DNA of 64,000 bases from contig JAFQQJ010000007.1 in NCBI GenBank assembly GCA_017411325.1, positions 48,089-112,088 of the forward strand, written 5' to 3'. Source of the stretch: Clostridia bacterium. Its GTDB lineage: Bacteria; Bacillota; Clostridia; CAKSNL01; HGM11501. Each line of letters begins with the position of its first letter. The stretch's first letter is position 1. Made by a program: the position numbers and the translations under genes. Positions 16,939-25,138 of this stretch are shown in pieces. The notes beneath the pieces were generated by a model that saw nothing but the letters and a program-made list of their open reading frames with translations, had not been told where the DNA came from and did no database searches.

Positions 16939-19900
16939 TTATTTTTCGCCTTTTTTAATTCTGCACCCTGCATTTTCAAGGTATTTAAAAAAGTCTTCAG
17001 TGCGGTTCACAAGATAAACAGACTGTATAACCTTTCCCGCATAGCTTATAAAAAGAGGCACATCTCCTTTATTCTTCCTTACCGCTTCATTTATTTTGTC
17101 AAGCACCGATGCATCTTCTGTTTCTATAATCAAGGGCTCGGAATTAAGCTCCCTTACGGGCGACAGGCTTTCTGCCATCATTTCACACGTTCCGTCGTCA
17201 CGATAGTTAATTCTTCCCCTTATCATAACAACAGAGTCTTCCTGTGTATGCTCCTCACACTCTTTGAGAGTTTTCGGAAAAAGTACAACCCTTAAGTTTC
17301 CTGTCATATCCTCGATATTCAGAAAAGCCATAATCTGCCCCGACTTTGTAACTTTTTCTTTTTTGTCGGATACAATGCCGCAGACAGTTATCATTTCTCC
17401 GTCCTTTACGGAAAGTGAGGTATAATCACCGTCAGCAAACATCAGCGCACATTCCTTAAGAACATCAAGCGGTACTGCACCTGAATTTTTAATCTGAAGC
17501 ACATATTCCTCCAGCGGATGGCCCGTAAGGTAAATTCCTGCCGCTTCCTTCTCCATTGCAAGGCGTACCTTCGGATTGCAGTCAGGGATATCGGGAAAAT
17601 CATCCTTGCCGGATTCGTTTTCTTCTGCTTCCTCGTCAAAGAAGAGGTTCATCTGTCCGTCCAGATTGTTTTTCGCATCCTTGGAAATGCCGGAAAGAAT
17701 TCCTTCGTAGGATGCAAGCATCTGCATTCTGTTTGCACCGATAAAGTCAAAGGCACCGCATTTTATAAGGCCTTCAACCGCACGCTTGTTGACATCGGCA
17801 CTCTTCATTCTTCGGCAATAGTCGGTGATGGAAGTAAAATCTCCGCCATCTTCTCTTTCCTTTACGGAGCTTATTATAATGCTTCTGCCCACATTTTTTA
17901 TTGCCGCCATTGAAAAGCGGATTCCGCCATCTTCAACCAAGAATACATCCGAGCTTTTATTTACATCGGGAGGAAGAATTTTTATTCCCGCTTCCGAGCA
18001 ATAGCGGATATAGTTTGCCACCTTATCGCTGTCTCCCTGTTCGCTTGTCAGCATCGCCGCCATAAACTCAACGGGATAGTAATATTTAAGATATGCTGTC
18101 TGATAAGCCACAACAGCATAAACCGTGGCGTGTGATTTGTTGAAGGCGTACTTTGCAAAGTCTATCATTTCGTCAAAGACCTCGCCTGCCGCCTCTTCCG
18201 AAACTCCCTTTGAAAGAGCACCGGGAACATTCTCTTCAGCGGAGCCGTAAATAAAGTTTTTGCGCTCTTTTTCCATAACTTCCATTTTCTTTTTGCTCAT
18301 GGCACGGCGCACAAGGTCGGCTCTTCCTAAGCTGTAGCCGCCAAGCTCTCTGACTATCTGCATAACCTGCTCCTGATATACGATACAGCCGTAGGTCATA
18401 GACAAAATAGGCTCAAGCAAAGGCGTTTTATAAACGATGCTGTCCTCATTTTTCTTGTTTTTGATATAGCGCGGAATAAAGTCCATGGGGCCGGGACGGT
18501 AAAGGGCGATACCCGCTATTATATCTTCCATTGAAGCAGGAGCAAGCTCCTTCATAAACGAAGTCATACCTCGGCTTTCAAGCTGGAACACGCCTGCAGT
18601 ATCACCGTCCGCTATCATTTTATAAACCTCGGGAATGTTGAAATCGATATGGTCGATATCAATGTCAATCCCTCTTGTTTTTTTCACGTTTGCCACCGCA
18701 TCACGGATAACCGTAAGGGTACGGAGACCAAGAAAGTCCATCTTTAGAACGCCAAGCTTCTCTAAATTTCCCATAGCAAACTGTGTTGTTATAACATCAT
18801 CATTAAGCTGAAGCGGAACGCTTTCTCTTACAGGATCGTCCGTAATTACAACGCCTGCCGCATGGGTAGATGTATTTCTCGGAATTCCTTCAAGTGCCAT
18901 AGCCGTATCAAGAAGCTTTTTAACCTCTTCAGAAGAATCATAGGCTTCCTTAAGCTTCGGGCTTACCCCTATCGCCTTTTCAATTGTCATTTTAAGCTCT
19001 TTCGGGATTAATTTTGCAATTACATCCACATCGGCATAGCTCATACCCAAAACTCGTCCTACGTCGCGAACGGCACCGCGTGCCGCCATGGTACCGAAGG
19101 CGATAATCTGACATACATGGTCGGAGCCGTATTTGCGGTTAACGTAGTCGATTACCTCGCCGCGGCGCTCGTAGCAGAAGTCAATATCGATATCAGGCAT
19201 ACTGATACGCTCTGAATTAAGAAATCGCTCAAAGAGCAGATTATACTTAATGGGATCAACATTGGTTATATGAAGGGTGTATGCCACCATGCTTCCCGCA
19301 CCGCTTCCACGACCGGGCCCAACCATAATTTTTTCGTTCCTGGCAAAACGGATAAAGTCCCATACTATAAGAAAGTAGTCGGTATACCCCATAGAGGTTA
19401 TAACATCAAGCTCATAGTCAAGCCTTTCCTTGTAAATAGAGTCCGCATTTTCGCCGTAACGCTCGGCAAGCCCCGCCTCGCAAAGCTCTCTTAAATACTG
19501 TTCGGAGGTTTTGCCGTCGGGCACATCAAATTTCGGAAGATGGGACTTTGAAAAGTCGAACTCCACGTTGCACTGTTCTGCAATTTTTTCCGTGTTGTCG
19601 ATTGCCTCGGGAATATAGGAGAATATTTCCCTCATTTCATCCTCGGACTTTAAGTAAAACTCCTCCGTACTCATTTTCATACGGTTTTCTTCGTCCAGGG
19701 TGTGCCCGGTCTGGATACAAAGAAGGACATCCTGATATTTTGCATCCTCTTTCCTTATATAATGCACGTCATTTGTGGCAACAATCGGGGTATCAGTCTC
19801 CCTTGCAAGGGAAATAAGCATAGGATTCACCTCTCGCTGCTCCGCAATGCCGTGATCCTGTATTTCTATATATACGTTGTCTTCGCCGAATATATCCTTA

Positions 19901-20382
19901 TATTCAAGCAAACGCTCCTTTGCCTTGTCTTTTTCGCCTTCAAGGAGACGATAAGGCACATCGCCTTTAAGGCAGGCTGTAAGGCATATTAAGCCCTCAG
20001 AATGCTCGCGCAGAATTTTCATATCAATTCTTGGCTTGTAATAAAATCCTTCCGTGAAGCCGACAGAGGATAAATACATTAAATTTTTATAGCCCGTCTG
20101 ATTTTTTGCAAGAAGCACTAAATGCCCGTACTTATTATCAATTCCGCTTTCCTTGTCAAAGCGGCTTCTCCTTGCCGTATAAACCTCGCATCCTATTACG
20201 GGGTGTATTCCTCTGTCCTTTGCCGCCTGATAAAAGTCGATTACTCCGTACATTGCACCGTGGTCGGTGATTGCAATGTGCTTCATACCAAGCTCGACCG
20301 CCCGGTCAAGAAGCTTTTCTATGCGGCAGGCGCCGTCCAAGAGACTGTATTCGGTATGTAAATGTAAGTGTGTATAACTCAT
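16939..20382 (-). CDS. dnaE: DNA polymerase III subunit alpha (DnaE)
   Basis: Replicative polymerase catalytic subunit of the DnaE type, 1147 residues. Domains: N-terminal PHP (HLHTEYSLLDGA, ITDHGAMYG), C-family polymerase with GPGRGSGAGSMVAY and the catalytic aspartates in PDIDIDFCYERR near 395, tandem HhH (GANRMQML region) and a C-terminal OB fold (ITVCGIVSDKKEKVTKSG) near 985. The start overlaps the whiA stop by 4 bp. Gram-positive bacteria also carry PolC; this is the second, DnaE-type enzyme. No strong terminator follows. Confidence 0.97.
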   Translation of the reverse strand: MSYTHLHLHTEYSLLDGACRIEKLLDRAVELGMKHIAITDHGAMYGVIDFYQAAKDRGIHPVIGCEVYTARRSRFDKESGIDNKYGHLVLLAKNQTGYKNLMYLSSVGFTEGFYYKPRIDMKILREHSEGLICLTACLKGDVPYRLLEGEKDKAKERLLEYKDIFGEDNVYIEIQDHGIAEQREVNPMLISLARETDTPIVATNDVHYIRKEDAKYQDVLLCIQTGHTLDEENRMKMSTEEFYLKSEDEMREIFSYIPEAIDNTEKIAEQCNVEFDFSKSHLPKFDVPDGKTSEQYLRELCEAGLAERYGENADSIYKERLDYELDVITSMGYTDYFLIVWDFIRFARNEKIMVGPGRGSGAGSMVAYTLHITNVDPIKYNLLFERFLNSERISMPDIDIDFCYERRGEVIDYVNRKYGSDHVCQIIAFGTMAARGAVRDVGRVLGMSYADVDVIAKLIPKELKMTIEKAIGVSPKLKEAYDSSEEVKKLLDTAMALEGIPRNTSTHAAGVVITDDPVRESVPLQLNDDVITTQFAMGNLEKLGVLKMDFLGLRTLTVIRDAVANVKKTRGIDIDIDHIDFNIPEVYKMIADGDTAGVFQLESRGMTSFMKELAPASMEDIIAGIALYRPGPMDFIPRYIKNKKNEDSIVYKTPLLEPILSMTYGCIVYQEQVMQIVRELGGYSLGRADLVRRAMSKKKMEVMEKERKNFIYGSAEENVPGALSKGVSEEAAGEVFDEMIDFAKYAFNKSHATVYAVVAYQTAYLKYYYPVEFMAAMLTSEQGDSDKVANYIRYCSEAGIKILPPDVNKSSDVFLVEDGGIRFSMAAIKNVGRSIIISSVKEREDGGDFTSITDYCRRMKSADVNKRAVEGLIKCGAFDFIGANRMQMLASYEGILSGISKDAKNNLDGQMNLFFDEEAEENESGKDDFPDIPDCNPKVRLAMEKEAAGIYLTGHPLEEYVLQIKNSGAVPLDVLKECALMFADGDYTSLSVKDGEMITVCGIVSDKKEKVTKSGQIMAFLNIEDMTGNLRVVLFPKTLKECEEHTQEDSVVMIRGRINYRDDGTCEMMAESLSPVRELNSEPLIIETEDASVLDKINEAVRKNKGDVPLFISYAGKVIQSVYLVNRTEDFFKYLENAGCRIKKGEK

Positions 20383-21284
20383 TCAAGTTCCCTCGCAATC
20401 TCTGATATTTTTTTAAGGCGATGATTTACCCCCGACCTTGAAAGTCCCGAAAGCGACGCAAGCTTGGCAAGGCTTTCTTCGGGATTTGCAAGCCTCAAAA
20501 GAGCTATTTCCTGCAAATTATCGGGAAGTGAATCAAGCCCTACCGTGTACATTATGCTTTCAATATCTTCAATTATTTTGTTTGCCGCCTCGGCGGTTTT
20601 GCCTATATTGGCGATTTCAAAATTGTTTATTCTGTTAAGCTCGTTTTTCTGTTCTTTTTCTATTTTAATATTTGTAAGATGCATCATACTTTTATGCGCA
20701 TTTATGATGTTCAAGACATTTTCGATGCTGTCATAATTTTTAAGATACATTACTATATATTTGTCTCTCCTTACCCTTTTGGGGATTTCTCCGAAAGAAT
20801 CCAGCATAGACGAAAGCTCATCAAGCGCCCGTTCTCTTTTTGATACAAACTCAAGATGATAGGTTTTTTCGGGATCTATCATAAATCCGCCACCAAGATA
20901 TGCACCCATTATAAAAAATCTTTGCTCATCAGAGGTAAGAAAAGCGGAAATATCGTTTTCGACATAGCCTTCTTTAAGACTGTTTTTTAAGGATAAGCCT
21001 TTAAGGATTGTATCGGCGCTACTTCCTTCATAGCAAAGAGCAAAGCTTCTTCCCGCATTACCTGTTGTGCTTTTTATGATTTTACCGTCGTCTATGGAAA
21101 AAAGCTTTTTACAGATAAAGGATACTTTCTTTCCCATATCCTCGCTGTCAACAGAAAATTTGACGCATTCCTCTTCAACGCTTAAAGAGAAAGCAGAAAT
21201 TCCCGCAACAAAAGCAAGGCTGCAGTTTTTATTTCTGCAGTCTGTCTTTAATATTTCTTCTTTAATTTTAGAGGAAAAAGACAT
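20379..21284 (-). CDS. whiA: DNA-binding protein WhiA
   Basis: 301 residues: an N-terminal LAGLIDADG-homing-endonuclease-like domain (FIMGAYLGGGFMIDPEKTYHLEF near 110) and a C-terminal helix-turn-helix (ESLAKLASLSGLSRSGVNHRLKKI) near 270. WhiA links cell division and chromosome segregation in Gram-positives. It lies between rapZ and dnaE; the usual yvcK neighbour is absent. Confidence 0.95.
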   Translation of the reverse strand: MSFSSKIKEEILKTDCRNKNCSLAFVAGISAFSLSVEEECVKFSVDSEDMGKKVSFICKKLFSIDDGKIIKSTTGNAGRSFALCYEGSSADTILKGLSLKNSLKEGYVENDISAFLTSDEQRFFIMGAYLGGGFMIDPEKTYHLEFVSKRERALDELSSMLDSFGEIPKRVRRDKYIVMYLKNYDSIENVLNIINAHKSMMHLTNIKIEKEQKNELNRINNFEIANIGKTAEAANKIIEDIESIMYTVGLDSLPDNLQEIALLRLANPEESLAKLASLSGLSRSGVNHRLKKISEIARELE

Positions 21285-21301
21285 AACCGTTCACCTTCAG
21301 C

Positions 21302-22156
21302 TTACTTTTCAATATCTCTGTGTGTTGTGATAACATTATTTCCATTATCTTTAAGATAAGCTGCGAGATAGGATGCCACTGCAACACTTCTGTGCCGTCC
21401 GCCGGTGCATCCTATTGCAACAACAACGTTATTTTTACCTTCTTCAATATATTTAGGAATAAGGAAATCCATCATATCGGAAAGCTTTTCGCAAAACTCT
21501 TTAGTTTCCTTTCCCGAAAAAACATAGTCGTAAACATCCTTATCAAGCCCCGTTTTCTTTTTAAGGCTCTCTTCATAATAGGGATTAGGCATAAACCTTA
21601 CGTCAAATACCAGATCCGCATCCAGTGCCATACCGAATTTAAATCCGAAGGATTCCACCTCAATGTGGAAGTTTTCCTTGTTGTCTCCGCCTCCGAAAAG
21701 CTCTTCCATTTTCTTTTTAAGGTTTCCGAGCGTCATATTTGATGTATCAATGATATAATCCGATACGGCTCTTATGGGACTTAAAATTTCACGTTCACGG
21801 CGGATTCCCTCCAGGATTGAGCCCTCGGATGCCAGAGGATGCTTTCTTCTCGTTTCTTTATACCTCTTAATGAGCGTTTCTTCATTTGAATCAAGGAAAA
21901 GAATTTCATATTCGTAGCCATTATTTTTGAGGTTTTTAAGTTCATCCGTAAGCTGTTCAAAAAGATATCCTCCGCGAAGATCCATAACAAGTGCAACCTT
22001 TTCAAGCTTCCCCTGGGAATGACCGCATATGTCCGCAAATTTATCAATCAGGACGGGCGGAAGATTGTCAATGCAGTAATACCCCATATCCTCCATACAG
22101 TGAGAGGCCTGGGTTCTGCCTGCACCGCTCATCCCTGTAACTATTATAAAACGCAT
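21302..22156 (-). CDS. rapZ: RapZ/YvcJ family nucleotide-binding protein
   Basis: 284-residue P-loop protein of the RapZ/YvcJ family: ITGMSGAG-type loop at the N-terminus, YCIDNLPP, LDSNEETLIKRYKETRRKHPL and the C-terminal AIGCTGGRHRSVAVA. In Bacillus it binds and hydrolyses nucleotides; in enterobacteria it is an RNA adaptor. Oddity: the P-loop reads GMSGAGRT (residues 8-15), with Arg (AGA codon) where the family usually has Lys, so ATPase activity may be altered. It lies between murB and whiA. Confidence 0.95.
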   Translation of the reverse strand: MRFIIVTGMSGAGRTQASHCMEDMGYYCIDNLPPVLIDKFADICGHSQGKLEKVALVMDLRGGYLFEQLTDELKNLKNNGYEYEILFLDSNEETLIKRYKETRRKHPLASEGSILEGIRREREILSPIRAVSDYIIDTSNMTLGNLKKKMEELFGGGDNKENFHIEVESFGFKFGMALDADLVFDVRFMPNPYYEESLKKKTGLDKDVYDYVFSGKETKEFCEKLSDMMDFLIPKYIEEGKNNVVVAIGCTGGRHRSVAVASYLAAYLKDNGNNVITTHRDIEK

Positions 22157-22186
22157 AGTAAAAAATCCTTTCGGGCAGAATTTCCC

Positions 22187-23074
22187 TTACCCTATTTTTT
22201 TAACCTCAGTTTCGAGCATAACGCCGTTTTTATCGTAGATTGTTTTCTGAATATGCTCTATAAGCTTAAGCACATCATTGCAGGTTGCATCTCCCGCATT
22301 CACGATGAAGCCGGCGTGGAGAGTTGAAACCTCCGCACCTCCGATTCGGCAGCCCTTAAGTCCCGCCTCTTCGATAAGTGCACCTGCGAAATATCCTTCA
22401 GGCCTCTTAAATACACTGCCTGCACTCGGCATTGTAACAGGCTGTTTTTCACGGCGCTTCTTTGCCAGATTTGCCATAGTTTCGCCGATTTCTTCGGCAT
22501 TTCCCTCTTTAAGTACGATTTTTGCACCGGTTATGATAAAATCCTTCCCCGTGTAAAAGCTTTTTCTGTAGGAAAATTCGTGCTCTGTGCATTCCTGACC
22601 GCACAAATTTTCATCAAGATAAAAGCTTTTTACAACTACATCCTTCATTTCTCCGCCATAAGCACCCGCATTCATATACACTGCTCCCCCAAGGCTTCCC
22701 GGGATACCGGATGCAAATTCAAAGCCCGTAAGAGAATTTTTAAGCGCCGCCTGAGCGATTGCAGAAAGCGATGCCCCCGCAGAAGCATAAATTTCGTTAC
22801 CTTCCACTATAATCTCCGAGAATCGCTCACCGAGAGAAATTACCAATGTGTCAAGTCCTTCATCTGCCACAAGAAGATTTGAACCTCTGCCTATGACAAT
22901 CGGTGCTATTCCAAATTCCTTCGACTCAGACAAAAGTGCCTTAAGCTCCTCCTTAGTCGAAGGCTCTGCAAAAAAGCGCGCAGGCCCTCCGATTCTGAAG
23001 GTTGTATGTTTTTTCATCGGTTCGTTTTCCGTTACTTTTGTAATTTTGGAAATTTCCTCGAAAAAACGTTCCAT
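22187..23074 (-). CDS. murB: UDP-N-acetylmuramate dehydrogenase
   Basis: FAD- and NADPH-dependent enoylpyruvate reductase making UDP-MurNAc for peptidoglycan. FAD-domain motifs RIGGPARFFAEP, IGRGSNLLVADEG and GIPGSLGGAVYMNAGAYGGE are visible, as is the catalytic serine loop PSAGSVFKRPEG near 230. Length 295 residues is normal for the shorter type II form. The start follows GGAGG. Part of the hprK-ROK-murB-rapZ-whiA-dnaE run. Confidence 0.97.
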   Translation of the reverse strand: MERFFEEISKITKVTENEPMKKHTTFRIGGPARFFAEPSTKEELKALLSESKEFGIAPIVIGRGSNLLVADEGLDTLVISLGERFSEIIVEGNEIYASAGASLSAIAQAALKNSLTGFEFASGIPGSLGGAVYMNAGAYGGEMKDVVVKSFYLDENLCGQECTEHEFSYRKSFYTGKDFIITGAKIVLKEGNAEEIGETMANLAKKRREKQPVTMPSAGSVFKRPEGYFAGALIEEAGLKGCRIGGAEVSTLHAGFIVNAGDATCNDVLKLIEHIQKTIYDKNGVMLETEVKKIG

Positions 23075-23086
23075 AATTACCTCCGA

Positions 23087-24031
23087 TTAATGCTTGCCAA
23101 GGAACGCCGCACCAATTAAGCCTGCATCGTTACCGTACTTGGCAATCTGAATTTTAGTCTGCTCAACATCTCTTGAATAACGGTTTTCCTCAACATATTT
23201 TATGATGGGCTTTAAAATTCTGTCGCCCTCACGGCTTATTGCACCGCCGATGGATAAAACCTCAGGCTGGAAGATATTTACCATATTGGTAATACCTTCT
23301 GCAACATATTCTATCCACTGATTTACGATTTTTGTGCCAAGCTCATCACCGTTTTCCATAGCTGTGAATGCGGTTTTGCCGCCAACCTTTTCAATATCTC
23401 CGTCGCAGAGAGATGCAAGATAGGAACCGGGGTTTGCCTTTACCGCTTCCTTCGTCATATCAATAACCGCAGTTGTTGCGGCATAACGCTCCCAACAGCC
23501 CTTCTTGCCGCAGGTACATTCCTTACCGCCCATAAAGAGTGTGGTATGCCCAAGCTCAGTTCCTGCACCGTTAAAGCCTGTAAAGAGCTTGCCGTTTATT
23601 ATAACACCGCCGCCAACGCCTGTGCCCAGTGTCACGAATACGAAGCAATCCATATCCTGTTTAAGCATTACATATTCGCCAAGCGCTGCGCAGTTTGCGT
23701 CATTACCCATATATATGGGTTTATTGATGTATTTCTGCATTTCGGATCTTAAAGGTGTGTTTCTGAAGTTTATGTTGTTTGCATAAACAATTATTCCCTT
23801 TTTATTATCAATTGTTCCGGGGCTTCCGATGCCGACAGATTCGATTTCATCAAGAGAAACGCCTGCAGTTTCTGCCGCTTCCAATGCACAAAGACTTATG
23901 TCCTTTGCAATTTCTTCATAACCTCTTTCAGCTCCCGTAGGACGCTGTGCACGGTTTAAGATGTTGCCATTCTCGTCAACAAGACCTGCCTTTATATTTG
24001 TACCGCCTAAATCTACTGCTAAATAATACAT
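23087..24031 (-). CDS. ROK family kinase, probable glucokinase
   Basis: 314-residue sugar kinase. N-terminal phosphate loop DLGGTNIKAGLVDENG, active-site NDANCAALGE near 105, and the ROK zinc signature CTCGKKGCWE near 165. The closest role is glucokinase, which is plausible because HPr kinase is the next gene upstream, linking it to carbon control, but other ROK sugar kinases cannot be excluded. It is 12 bp ahead of murB. Confidence 0.88.
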   Translation of the reverse strand: MYYLAVDLGGTNIKAGLVDENGNILNRAQRPTGAERGYEEIAKDISLCALEAAETAGVSLDEIESVGIGSPGTIDNKKGIIVYANNINFRNTPLRSEMQKYINKPIYMGNDANCAALGEYVMLKQDMDCFVFVTLGTGVGGGVIINGKLFTGFNGAGTELGHTTLFMGGKECTCGKKGCWERYAATTAVIDMTKEAVKANPGSYLASLCDGDIEKVGGKTAFTAMENGDELGTKIVNQWIEYVAEGITNMVNIFQPEVLSIGGAISREGDRILKPIIKYVEENRYSRDVEQTKIQIAKYGNDAGLIGAAFLGKH

Positions 24032-24046
24032 AATTACATCTCCTTA

Positions 24047-25018
24047 TTATTCGTCTTCTTCATCTTCTGCTTCTTCAAGCATAGTAAGTTCCATTTGTTT
24101 GGTTATTCTTTCGCTTAATTCTTCAGCCGCATTGAAGCCCATCTTTTTCTGACGGTTGTTCATTGCCGCAACCTCAACAATTACAGCCAAGTTTCTGCCG
24201 GGACGGATGGGAACGGTTACGGAAGGAATTTTTATACCCAAAATGTCCGTTGTTTCGTTTTCCATACCCAGTCTGTCATAGGACTTTTCCTTATCCCACT
24301 GCTCCAAGTTTATGATAAGGTCGATTTTCTCGGAATTTTTAACAGCACCCATACCGAAAATCTTTCTTACGTCAACAATTCCGATACCGCGGATTTCAAT
24401 AAAGTGACGAATGATTTCAGGGGCACTTCCGACAACGGAAATTGCCGACACTCTTTTAATTTCAACGGCATCGTCCGCAACAAGTCTGTGGCCTCGCTTT
24501 AAAAGCTCAACCGCTGCCTCGCTCTTACCTACGCCGCTTTCACCAAGGATTAGTACACCTTCGCCGTATACTTCAACCAGTACGCCGTGACGGGTGATTC
24601 TCGGTGCAAGCTCTAAATTAAGCCAGGCAATAAGCGCACTCATGAAAGCGGAGCTTCCGCTCCCCGTTCTGTACAAAGGAATATCATATTCCTCTGCTGC
24701 TTCAATAAATTCTGGGAAAACCTCAAGCCCTCTTGTTATAACAACTGCCGGGACATTGTGAGAAAAGAGATTTTTCAAAACAGAAAGTCTCTTCTCACTT
24801 GTAAGGCTTGCAAGATAAGCGATTTCCACCTTTCCGAAAAGCTGAAGCCTTGTATTATCAAAATGCTCAAAAAAATCCACCGCCAGCTGAATACCCGGTC
24901 TGAAAATATCGGAATTTTTAATTTTTATCTTTTCGATATTCTCAGGCTCGTGAATTGCTTCGAGCTTGAAATGGTCTACCATTTTTTTAAGATGAACCTT
25001 AAAAACCTTTTCTGCCAT
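24047..25018 (-). CDS. hprK: HPr kinase/phosphorylase
   Basis: Bifunctional kinase/phosphorylase acting on Ser46 of HPr, the central switch of carbon catabolite control in Firmicutes. Walker A GESGVGKS at about 159-166, the preceding RHGVLVEVYGEG, RLVADDAVEI and the HprK signature IRGIGIVDVRKIFG near 205 are all present. 323 residues with an acidic C-terminal tail (EEAEDEEDE). First gene of the operon, behind a strong promoter. Confidence 0.97.
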   Translation of the reverse strand: MAEKVFKVHLKKMVDHFKLEAIHEPENIEKIKIKNSDIFRPGIQLAVDFFEHFDNTRLQLFGKVEIAYLASLTSEKRLSVLKNLFSHNVPAVVITRGLEVFPEFIEAAEEYDIPLYRTGSGSSAFMSALIAWLNLELAPRITRHGVLVEVYGEGVLILGESGVGKSEAAVELLKRGHRLVADDAVEIKRVSAISVVGSAPEIIRHFIEIRGIGIVDVRKIFGMGAVKNSEKIDLIINLEQWDKEKSYDRLGMENETTDILGIKIPSVTVPIRPGRNLAVIVEVAAMNNRQKKMGFNAAEELSERITKQMELTMLEEAEDEEDE

Positions 25019-25050
25019 AGCATTCCCTCCAAAGCATTATTTATCAATTT

Positions 25051-25079
25051 AGTATACCATATTTTTCACACTCTGTCAA
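25051..25079 (-). promoter_or_regulatory. Near-consensus promoter of the hprK operon
   Basis: Minus-strand TTGACA, 17-bp spacer, TATACT; 33 bp before the start codon. Probably drives hprK through dnaE. Confidence 0.85.
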
Positions 25080-25101
25080 ACAATATATAGCTGAAAATTA
25101 A

Positions 25102-25135
25102 AAAGAAAGGCTCTGCAAAAGCAGAGCCTTTCTTT
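25102..25135. terminator. Terminator after the discoidin-domain protein gene
   Basis: 15-bp perfect stem around AAAA, with A and T flanks, three bases after the minus-strand stop. Confidence 0.88.
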
Positions 25136-25138
25136 ATC

